Part shown: piece after piece, positions 1 through 5,002 of the stretch | How the letters are laid out: the number at the start of each line of letters is the position of its first letter | Position numbering within the stretch: position 1 is the stretch's first letter | Source: Nitrospirae bacterium CG2_30_53_67 | Lineage (GTDB): Bacteria > CG2-30-53-67 | NCBI GenBank assembly: GCA_001873285.1 | Contig: MNYV01000080.1 | Location: forward strand, 1 to 6,750 | DNA length: 6,750 nucleotides | Direction of reading: 5' to 3' | Made by a program: the position numbers and the translations under genes | The notes under the pieces: generated by a model | What the model was told of the DNA's origin: nothing | What the model saw: only the letters and a program-made list of their open reading frames with translations | Databases searched by the model: none

Positions 1-10
1 CTATGCTTTT

Positions 11-106
11 CACTTGGACCCTAAGCCCCTTGACCCCTCGGACCCTTGAGTTTTTAAAAAGCACTTCACTTGACCCCTGGAATCCTTGACCCCTTGACCC
101 CTGATG
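11..106. repeat. Degenerate TTGACCCC-type intergenic repeat, two ~40-bp copies
   Basis: Two copies of about 40 bases (11-50 and 67-106) both begin CACTTG and are built from CTTGACCC-like units. They align without gaps over most of their length. The second copy holds a clean tandem CTTGACCCCTTGACCC (86-101). The 16 bases between them include TTTTTAAAAA. No reading frame explains the array. I recall similar TTGACCCC arrays between genes in Desulfobacterota and related genomes, but their role is unknown to me. The array may continue to the left of the window. Confidence 0.7.
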
Positions 107-160
107 TTTTCACCCACTCTTTTGGAGCTGATCCTCATTTTATAGGTTCTGATCCGATAT

Positions 161-192
161 AAAAAAAACCCCCGGCCTTTTCAGTTCGGGGG
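161..192 (-). terminator. Rho-independent terminator of the M23 peptidase gene
   Basis: On the minus strand, a perfect 6-bp G/C stem (CCCCCG at 192-187, CGGGGG at 174-169) encloses a 12-nt loop. It is followed at once by eight T residues (168-161). The stem starts about 68 nt past the peptidase stop codon. No T-run follows on the plus strand, so it should act only on minus-strand transcription. It is the only convincing intrinsic terminator in the window. Confidence 0.85.
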
Positions 193-259
193 TATGTTAT
201 CGTAAATTCAGTGATCTTTCAATGGAAAATCTCGTTTGACTTTCCTCTGAGAAAACCGC

Positions 260-1159
260 TCAATTCATAATGTATTTCATGGGGTTTACATGAACACCGT
301 TGACGATGACCTCATAATGGAGGTGCGGGCCCGTGCTGCGTCCGGTATTTCCAACGTAGGCAATGATATTACCCCGCTTGACGCGGTCTCCCACGCGTAC
401 GGCGATCTTGGAGTTGTGGCCATAGCGGGTGATGATCCCGTTTCCGTTATTGATCTCGAGCATTTTCCCGTACCCGTAGTCCTGGGTCACGAGTGTAACG
501 ATGCCGTCGCAGGGAGCGATCACGGAAGTGCCTGTTTGGGTTGCAATATCGAGCCCTTCATGCATGGCTCGATAACCCGTGAAGGAATCCGTCCTCGTCC
601 CGAATCCGGAAGTGACCCACCCGTGAACCGGCCAGATGGATGGTGTGCCGGCCAGAATGGATTTCTGCTCGGAGAAGAATTCAATGAGTTCCTGGAAGCT
701 GACCTCCTGCTTGGCCGTGGTCTGGCTCAATTCATTGAGATCCCGTGTAATCTCTGAGGAGAGGTCTGTCTGATACTCGTTGGGAAGCGAGGTTTTTGCC
801 GGCCCGCCGATGCCCAGCAGGTATTTGTTGTTATGGGTTTTATCCAGATTGGCCATCACGCGCAGCTTATGGTCGAGGTCTTTCAGGGATTCAAGTTCTG
901 TTTTGATCTGTTCCAGATTCCTTTTAAAGGCCTGCAACTGAAAACGCTGAACCGTATTCTCCTTGCGAAGGGAGTTGAATCCCTTCATCTGAATCTTCAT
1001 CCGGGTATAGTCTAATAAAAAATAGAACGAGAGGGAGACCGCAACGATGGCGACCACCACGGCCGCCGAGATCATCTGAGCCGGGGTCGGGGCGGTGATC
1101 CTGATCTTACGGACCTTCGCCGTGGGGTCCGACATGATCATCATAGTATATTTTTTCAT
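260..1159 (-). CDS. M23 family (LytM-type) metallopeptidase, membrane-anchored with coiled coil
   Basis: Predicted zinc endopeptidase that cleaves peptidoglycan cross-links, 299 aa. The order is a short basic cytoplasmic N-terminus, one membrane segment (about residues 29-49), a periplasmic coiled coil (about 55-105), a linker, then the M23 domain (about 175-299). The catalytic set is complete: zinc ligands H200 and D204 (HEGLD) and H281, with H248 (RYGH) and H279 (HLHYE) as active-site histidines. This argues for an active enzyme rather than a degenerate EnvC/NlpD-type activator. I chose the ATG at 1159 because AGAGG lies 7 nt upstream. The longer frame to 1201 uses a weak start, and the ATG two codons upstream sits too close to the same ribosome site. 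The gene appears monocistronic, with its own promoter candidates and a strong terminator. The family assignment is firm; the exact cell-wall substrate is not known. Confidence 0.93.
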   Translation of the reverse strand: MKKYTMMIMSDPTAKVRKIRITAPTPAQMISAAVVVAIVAVSLSFYFLLDYTRMKIQMKGFNSLRKENTVQRFQLQAFKRNLEQIKTELESLKDLDHKLRVMANLDKTHNNKYLLGIGGPAKTSLPNEYQTDLSSEITRDLNELSQTTAKQEVSFQELIEFFSEQKSILAGTPSIWPVHGWVTSGFGTRTDSFTGYRAMHEGLDIATQTGTSVIAPCDGIVTLVTQDYGYGKMLEINNGNGIITRYGHNSKIAVRVGDRVKRGNIIAYVGNTGRSTGPHLHYEVIVNGVHVNPMKYIMN

Positions 1160-1163
1160 AGGC

Positions 1164-1170
1164 ATACCTC
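1164..1170 (-). promoter_or_regulatory. Ribosome binding site deciding the M23 peptidase start
   Basis: The minus strand reads GAAGAGG just ahead of two in-frame ATG codons (1165 and 1159). Spacing of about 7 nt favours the second ATG, giving MKKYTMM as the N-terminus. The first ATG would leave only one base of spacing. Confidence 0.6.
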
Positions 1171-1222
1171 TTCGCTGGTTCAAAAAAAAGGGGGAAATCA
1201 AGGAATTCAGATTACGGCATTG

Positions 1223-1250
1223 ATTATCATATTGGAATTCCCTGTGTCAA
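1223..1250 (-). promoter_or_regulatory. Candidate sigma70 promoter (proximal) for the M23 peptidase gene
   Basis: The minus strand carries a consensus -35 TTGACA (1250-1245), a 16-bp spacer and GATAAT (1228-1223), five of six matches to the -10 consensus. The transcript would begin near 1216, giving a leader of about 57 nt before the start at 1159. A GGAATTCC palindrome lies inside the spacer. Confidence 0.5.
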
Positions 1251-1316
1251 CCATTCATATCCCCGATTTATTCTGATTTCCCCGTCAGGTAAAATCATCT
1301 TTGTCTTGTTTATTAT

Positions 1317-1346
1317 AGTATAACTTCTGTCAAAAAAATCTGTCAA
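1317..1346 (-). promoter_or_regulatory. Candidate sigma70 promoter (distal) for the M23 peptidase gene
   Basis: The minus strand carries TTGACA (1346-1341), an 18-bp spacer and TATACT (1322-1317), with AT-rich sequence upstream. A second TTGACA (1333-1328) and a TATAAT (1317-1312) overlap the site, but neither combination has correct spacing. It would give a leader of about 150 nt. Confidence 0.35.
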
Positions 1347-1525
1347 CAAATAAATTAGCTAATGGATTCAAAAGGATATTTCATGATATTTTATTTTTCT
1401 GCCGTCAATTTATTGTACAACCGTGAGAATCGGCCCTGGGTCTTTATCTGAAGAGGATCTCATTATCGCCTAAAATCACCAGGAAAGACCTTCTGCTTCA
1501 GACTTAGTGGTCAAAAAGCCTCCCT

Positions 1526-2173
1526 CTAATAACCCTGAAGAGGACAGCCTGAGCAAACCGGCTTGGACGTGCAATGTCTCTTTCCTGCAGAGACCAGCAG
1601 GGCATGGTATTCGTTGAACATCCGGACATCCGGCGCAAGGTTTTCCATGAAGAGGGACTGGATCTGATGATAGGATGCCTTATCCTCACACAGGCCGTGC
1701 CGGCTGAGGACCCTTCGGGTATAGGCATCCACCACGAAAACCGGCCTCCCCGCGGCGTACAGGAGGATGGAATCGGCGGTCTCCGGCCCTATTCCTTTAA
1801 TATTTAAGAGCTTCTCCCTCAGGATCTCCGTTTTCCCCCTGAACATGGCCTTGAGATCCCCTCCGTATCCGGACATCATGAAATCCATAAAGGATTTAAG
1901 CCGGTCCGTCTTGATATTGAAGTATCCGGAAGACCTGATCAGACGTGAGAGGCGTTGACGGGAGACCTTGTGGAGGGCCTGGGGCGACAGGATCCCCTCT
2001 GCTTTCAGGTTGGTGATGGCCTTCTCCACATTTTTCCAGTTGGTGTTCTGGGTGAGGATGGCCCCGACGATCACCTCAAACCGGCTGTCTGCCGGCCACC
2101 AGTGCTGAGGGCCGTAATGGGCATAGAGGATCTTGTATATCCTTAACAGTCTTTGGGCAAGGTTCCTTTTCAT
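1526..2173 (-). CDS. Endonuclease III-like HhH-GPD DNA glycosylase (MagIII-like branch)
   Basis: Predicted base-excision repair glycosylase, 215 aa. The N-terminal stretch with WWPADSRFEVIVGAILTQNT (25-44) and NWKNVEKAI (45-53) is typical of the endonuclease III-related group containing Helicobacter MagIII (3-methyladenine glycosylase). The helix-hairpin-helix lies at about 122-141 (IKGIGPETAD), and the catalytic Asp of the GPD motif is D149 (VVDAYTRRV). The Lys of true endonuclease III, next to GxG in this hairpin, is Glu131. I infer a monofunctional glycosylase without AP-lyase activity. At the C-terminus three Fe-S cysteines (C201, C207, C210) are present, but the TAG stop falls exactly where the fourth would stand. 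The start overlaps the preceding gene's stop (ATGA) and has AAGGTG about 5 nt upstream. It is last in the operon. Damaged bases such as alkylated purines are likely substrates, but specificity cannot be read from sequence. Confidence 0.88.
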   Translation of the reverse strand: MKRNLAQRLLRIYKILYAHYGPQHWWPADSRFEVIVGAILTQNTNWKNVEKAITNLKAEGILSPQALHKVSRQRLSRLIRSSGYFNIKTDRLKSFMDFMMSGYGGDLKAMFRGKTEILREKLLNIKGIGPETADSILLYAAGRPVFVVDAYTRRVLSRHGLCEDKASYHQIQSLFMENLAPDVRMFNEYHALLVSAGKRHCTSKPVCSGCPLQGY

Positions 2174-3273
2174 CCCGGCACCTTGTTTAAAAAAATGTCC
2201 ACCAGATCCGGGTCAAACTGGGATCCCCTGTTCTCTTTGATCTCTTCTATAACCTCTTCTTGAGACCGCCGTGACGTTGCCGCATCATGAAGCATGGCAT
2301 CATAGGATTCGGTCAGGGCTATGATACGGGATGCGAATGGAATATGGTCTCCTTTGATCCCGTCCGGGTAGCCTTCGCCGTCAAAGCGTTCGTGATGGGA
2401 TCGGACAATACGTTTGATGGCATCAAAACCTTCCACACTGCTCAGCATCCACTCCCCCTCTACAGGGTGCGCCCGGATGATGTCGACAGGCTTTTCCGTT
2501 CCGGTCCGCTTTGCGTTGAGGATCTCATCGGGAACGGAAATCAATCCGATATCATGGAGAAGACAGGCATTGCTAAGTTCCCTCTGCTCCTCCGGGCTGG
2601 AAATCCCGGCGTCTTTTGCCATTCCCATGGCCAGGTCCTTGACCCGTTCGGAATGGGAAAGGATATAATGGTCTTTCTTCTCCATGATCTTCGTCAGGAC
2701 ATGAATGAGGCTCTCCTGTTTTTTCTGGAGCTGGCACTCTCTATCCACGTCCCCGGTGACGTCCGAGAAGATCTCCACCCCGCCGATCAAGTCCCGATGG
2801 CTGTCTCGGATGGGCGCGGCGTTTACGGCGAGGACGATCTCCCTGCCGCTTCCGGTCCGGACCCGCACTTCCCGGCTAAACTGGGCTTCACCCGTTTCCA
2901 TGGCCTTTTTTAGAAGGGTGTGCATTTCGCAGGATTCTCCGAAAAACTGGGCGCAGGTTTTGCCCAGGATTTCCTTCTCCTGGATTTTCAGGATATGCTG
3001 GACGGCCGGGTTATAAGAGAGGATCTGCTGCTTGGCATCCACCACCATCATGCCGGACGGAATCGATCCAAGGATGGTCTTGAGCAGGCTGGACTGCCCT
3101 TCAATGGTCTGCCTGCTCAGTTGAAACTGGAATTTTGCAAGATCCTCCTTGCGGCTCCCCGTGACGATGCTCTGTTTGAGGCGGTACTCGAGATCAGAGA
3201 GCAACCGGTTTTTCTCCTCGAGCATCCTCGTCTGGTCCTGGACAATCTTTTTTAATAGGTCAACCTCATTCAT
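2170..3273 (-). CDS. PAS domain-containing HD-GYP phosphohydrolase (probable c-di-GMP phosphodiesterase)
   Basis: Predicted cytoplasmic signalling enzyme, 367 aa, with no membrane segment. An N-terminal coiled coil (about 1-60) leads into a PAS domain (about 62-176, ending in the typical FSDVT segment). A short linker helix follows, then an HD-GYP domain (about 188-365). Motifs seen are H207 (SHSERV), the HD pair H240/D241 (LLHDIG), H269 (HPVEG), H293/H294 with HHERFDGEGYPDG, and the closing GSQFDP. HD-GYP enzymes hydrolyse cyclic di-GMP with a bi- or tri-metal centre. The final metal-ligand Asp of the family appears as Glu322 (TESYDAM), so activity may be altered. The PAS domain presumably senses an unknown ligand or redox state. 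GGAG lies 7 nt before the ATG, inside a small palindrome. The gene follows cutA by 24 nt and overlaps the glycosylase gene by 4 nt. Confidence 0.9.
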   Translation of the reverse strand: MNEVDLLKKIVQDQTRMLEEKNRLLSDLEYRLKQSIVTGSRKEDLAKFQFQLSRQTIEGQSSLLKTILGSIPSGMMVVDAKQQILSYNPAVQHILKIQEKEILGKTCAQFFGESCEMHTLLKKAMETGEAQFSREVRVRTGSGREIVLAVNAAPIRDSHRDLIGGVEIFSDVTGDVDRECQLQKKQESLIHVLTKIMEKKDHYILSHSERVKDLAMGMAKDAGISSPEEQRELSNACLLHDIGLISVPDEILNAKRTGTEKPVDIIRAHPVEGEWMLSSVEGFDAIKRIVRSHHERFDGEGYPDGIKGDHIPFASRIIALTESYDAMLHDAATSRRSQEEVIEEIKENRGSQFDPDLVDIFLNKVPG

Positions 3274-3274
3274 G

Positions 3275-3287
3275 AACGGACTCCGTT
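3275..3287 (-). promoter_or_regulatory. Palindrome covering the ribosome binding site of the PAS/HD-GYP gene
   Basis: The 13 bases are a perfect inverted repeat with one central base (AACGGA, G, TCCGTT on the minus strand). As RNA this allows a 5-bp stem with a 3-nt loop that contains part of the GGAG ribosome site, ending two bases before the ATG. It lies in the 24-nt gap after cutA. It could lower translation of this gene or bind a regulator, and it may equally be chance. Confidence 0.25.
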
Positions 3288-3297
3288 AAAAAAAACA

Positions 3298-3618
3298 TCA
3301 ATCAGCGGTTTCTTCTCCCACCCAGTCAAGATAGGGGGGAGAGCCTTTGACGATGGGAACGGCCACGATTTCGGGGACTTCATAACTATGAAGCTCCCTG
3401 ACCCTCTGTTCGATCCGGTCGAAAAGCGCTAAACGGCTTTTGATGATCAGGAGAACCTCCTGCTCCTTTTGAACCTTCCCTTTCCACCTGAATATAGAGC
3501 GGATCTCCGGAAATATATTGGCGCACGCCGCCAGACGGGACCCCACCAGCTCCTTTGCAATGGTTTCCGCCTCCTCTCTTGAAGAGGCGGTGACAAAAAC
3601 AGCGACATATCCGCTCAT
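3298..3618 (-). CDS. cutA: Divalent-cation tolerance protein CutA
   Basis: 106 aa, the usual length for CutA1, a small trimeric ferredoxin-like protein that binds divalent metals such as copper. Family features are the first strand and helix VFVTASSREEAETIAKEL (7-24), RLAACANI (28-35), FRWKGKV (43-49), EQEVLLIIKSR (52-62) and LHSYEVPEIVAVPI (76-89), ending in YLDWV. The usual HPYE is HSYE here. The physiological role of CutA remains unsettled in most bacteria, because the original copper-tolerance phenotype in E. coli was tangled with neighbouring genes. The start overlaps the larC stop by 4 nt (ATGA), with an AGGGG-type ribosome site upstream, so translation is probably coupled to larC. This pairs two metal-related proteins in one transcript. 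The identification is firm; the function is inferred from the family. Confidence 0.93.
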   Translation of the reverse strand: MSGYVAVFVTASSREEAETIAKELVGSRLAACANIFPEIRSIFRWKGKVQKEQEVLLIIKSRLALFDRIEQRVRELHSYEVPEIVAVPIVKGSPPYLDWVGEETAD

Positions 3619-4790
3619 CCGTGCTTCCCCTTCGCGGCGCTCATGGCCTCATTATATACCTGTTTGAGAGGAACCTTCTGCTCGGAAGCCAGCCTGCGGC
3701 AGACCTCATACTCCGGGGAGAGGTTGACGGCCTCCATTCCCAGATAAGCGATCTTGACCGGAACCTCCCCATAAGGAGTCGCAACCCGGATCATTTTACG
3801 TTCAAGCTTCTCCCGTTCCACGCTGTAGCGGCGGACGCCGATAGCTGTGGTCTCCTGAAAAATAATATTAACCAGGGCATGCTCCATCCCTTCCGGAGAG
3901 AGGACGCTGATCCGTGTGGCAGGCCTCCCCTTTTTCATGATGATCGGGGTGAAAAAGACATCGAGCGCCCCTTCGGCAAAAAGGCGGTCCATGACGAACC
4001 CGTAAATTTCCGGGTTCATGTCGTCAATGTTGCTTTCAATCATCCAGCATCGGTCCTGGCGACGGGCCGGAATGTCTTCTTCCCCGATCAGGATGCGAAG
4101 ACAGTTGGGCCAGCCGGGCAGGTCCGCCTTGCCCAGGCCATAGCCGATGCGTTCGATCTTCATGAGGGGCTGGACTGAAAAGTCCTGAGCCAGCCCGGCG
4201 AGGATGGCGGCGCCGGTGGGAGTGGTCAGCTCCATGGAAATTCCGCCGGCATAGGTGGGTTTCCCTTTCAGAAGAGAGAGGGTTGCCGGGGCCGGGACCG
4301 GGAGAATACCATGCTCGGTCTTCACGGTTCCGCTTCCTACATTGACAGGAGAGGCGGTGACACGGCGGATTCCCAGGCTTTCCATGCCGATAGCGGTACC
4401 TACAATATCAATGAGCGCGTCCACGGCACCGACCTCGTGGAAATGGACCGAAGAGATGTCCACGTTATGAACCTCGGATTCGGCCTTTCCTAACAACTGA
4501 AAGATCCGGTTGCTTTTTTCCTTCACCTCATGAGAAAGACTGCTTCCATTAATGAGGGAAAGGATCTCATGAAGGTTCCGGGCCGGCTGTGCCTTGTCTA
4601 TGATCACATCGACTCGGTTCCCGGAGATGGAGCCGCGTTTTGAAGATTGAATCTCGATCCGGTACCCGGAAAGATTCAGCTTTTTCAATTCGGAGAAGAG
4701 GACCTCTTCTTTTAAGCCTGCATGGAGAAGGGCCCCGAGGGTCATGTCTCCGCTGATTCCCGAAAAACAATCCAGGTAGGCAATGCTCAA
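3615..4790 (-). CDS. larC: Nickel-pincer cofactor biosynthesis protein LarC (nickel chelatase)
   Basis: 391 aa, full length for LarC (formerly DUF111). LarC uses CTP to insert nickel into pyridinium-3,5-bisthiocarboxylic acid mononucleotide, making the nickel-pincer cofactor of lactate racemase and other LarA-family enzymes. Hallmarks are YLDCFSGISGDMTLGAL (5-21), VHFHEVGAVDALIDIVG (115-131), ELTTPTGAAIL (187-197), NIDDMNPE (254-261), KKGRPA (286-291) and ETTAIGVRR (313-321). In Lactiplantibacillus the protein needs a programmed frameshift between larC1 and larC2; here it is one uninterrupted frame. The start is TTG at 4790, supported by AAGGAG 8 nt upstream and by the conserved N-terminal motif beginning right after it. 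No ATG is available in frame upstream. It is the first gene of a four-gene run. larB, larE and larA are not in the window. Confidence 0.94.
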   Translation of the reverse strand: MSIAYLDCFSGISGDMTLGALLHAGLKEEVLFSELKKLNLSGYRIEIQSSKRGSISGNRVDVIIDKAQPARNLHEILSLINGSSLSHEVKEKSNRIFQLLGKAESEVHNVDISSVHFHEVGAVDALIDIVGTAIGMESLGIRRVTASPVNVGSGTVKTEHGILPVPAPATLSLLKGKPTYAGGISMELTTPTGAAILAGLAQDFSVQPLMKIERIGYGLGKADLPGWPNCLRILIGEEDIPARRQDRCWMIESNIDDMNPEIYGFVMDRLFAEGALDVFFTPIIMKKGRPATRISVLSPEGMEHALVNIIFQETTAIGVRRYSVEREKLERKMIRVATPYGEVPVKIAYLGMEAVNLSPEYEVCRRLASEQKVPLKQVYNEAMSAAKGKHG

Positions 4791-4823
4791 GAGAGATTCT
4801 CCTTACATTTGCGGGACAGTTTG

Positions 4824-4852
4824 AATCTAACATAGACCCCGGTGTTTCTCAA
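4824..4852 (-). promoter_or_regulatory. Candidate sigma70 promoter for the larC-cutA-HD-GYP-glycosylase operon
   Basis: The minus strand has TTGAGA (4852-4847), a 17-bp spacer and TAGATT (4829-4824), five of six and four of six consensus matches. Transcription would start near 4817, about 27 nt before the TTG start of larC and just upstream of its AAGGAG site. Confidence 0.45.
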
Positions 4853-4887
4853 GGGAAAAGAAAAATCTCCGGGTGTTCCAGGCTCTT

Positions 4888-4899
4888 TGCCGACCGGCA
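4888..4899. promoter_or_regulatory. Short palindrome in the divergent larC/Memo intergenic region
   Basis: TGCCG-AC-CGGCA is a perfect 5-bp inverted repeat at the midpoint between the two divergent start codons. A nearby direct repeat, CCGGTGTT (4839-4846) and CCGGGTGTT (4869-4877), lies about 30 bp apart and abuts the larC -35. These could be operator sites for a shared regulator, but no known consensus was recognised. Confidence 0.2.
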
Positions 4900-4950
4900 T
4901 AAGGCGCTCAGAGAGTGGTCTCTATTTTTTGCGATGGGATCAATAAAATC

Positions 4951-4979
4951 TTGACTTCAGTGATGATTGTGGGTATCAA
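4951..4979 (+). promoter_or_regulatory. Candidate sigma70 promoter for the Memo-family gene
   Basis: TTGACT (4951-4956), a 17-bp spacer and TATCAA (4974-4979) match five of six and four of six consensus bases. Transcription would begin near 4986, leaving a very short leader that still includes the AAAGG ribosome site. If real, it rules out the upstream TTG at 4967 as start. A separate TAAAAT (4944-4949) lacks a good -35. Confidence 0.3.
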
Positions 4980-5002
4980 TATCTCATAAAGGTATGAAAG
5001 AA

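Larger units (their letters stand above)
1160..1525. other. AT-rich intergenic region with promoter-like elements
   Basis: This 366-bp gap between the glycosylase stop and the peptidase start has no credible ORF and no recognised RNA gene or riboswitch. It holds two minus-strand sigma70-like promoters (1223-1250 and 1317-1346), two GGAATTC boxes (1202-1208, 1234-1240) and a 10-bp inverted repeat (1191-1200 with 1274-1283). Near the glycosylase end there is a 7-bp inverted repeat GGTCTTT/AAAGACC (1439-1445 and 1484-1490) without a T-run. No intrinsic terminator for the upstream operon is evident. Confidence 0.6.

Noticed and set aside
128-155. Repeated CTGATCC (128-134 and 149-155)
   Set aside because: It is a 7-bp direct repeat in a short gene-free stretch without other structure, and is likely chance.
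290-757. Plus-strand open frame of 155 codons
   Set aside because: It is antisense to the M23 domain, whose catalytic motifs are complete on the minus strand. Its translation shows no recognisable domain.
1312-1333. TATAAT (minus, 1317-1312) paired with TTGACA at 1333-1328 as a promoter
   Set aside because: The spacing is only 10 bp. The nearby TTGACA/TATACT pair with an 18-bp spacer was preferred.
1439-1490. Inverted repeat GGTCTTT/AAAGACC as terminator of the four-gene operon
   Set aside because: The 7-bp arms are separated by 38 nt and there is no T-run on the minus strand, so it does not resemble an intrinsic terminator.
2287-2913. Plus-strand open frame of 208 codons
   Set aside because: It lies entirely opposite the PAS/HD-GYP gene, which has full family motifs. 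It is a shadow frame.
3621-4178. Plus-strand open frame of 185 codons
   Set aside because: It is antisense to larC, whose signatures run the full length of the minus-strand frame.
3615-4790. Programmed frameshift in larC as in Lactiplantibacillus
   Set aside because: The frame is continuous from the N-terminal FSGISGDM motif to the C-terminal domain, so no frameshift is needed.
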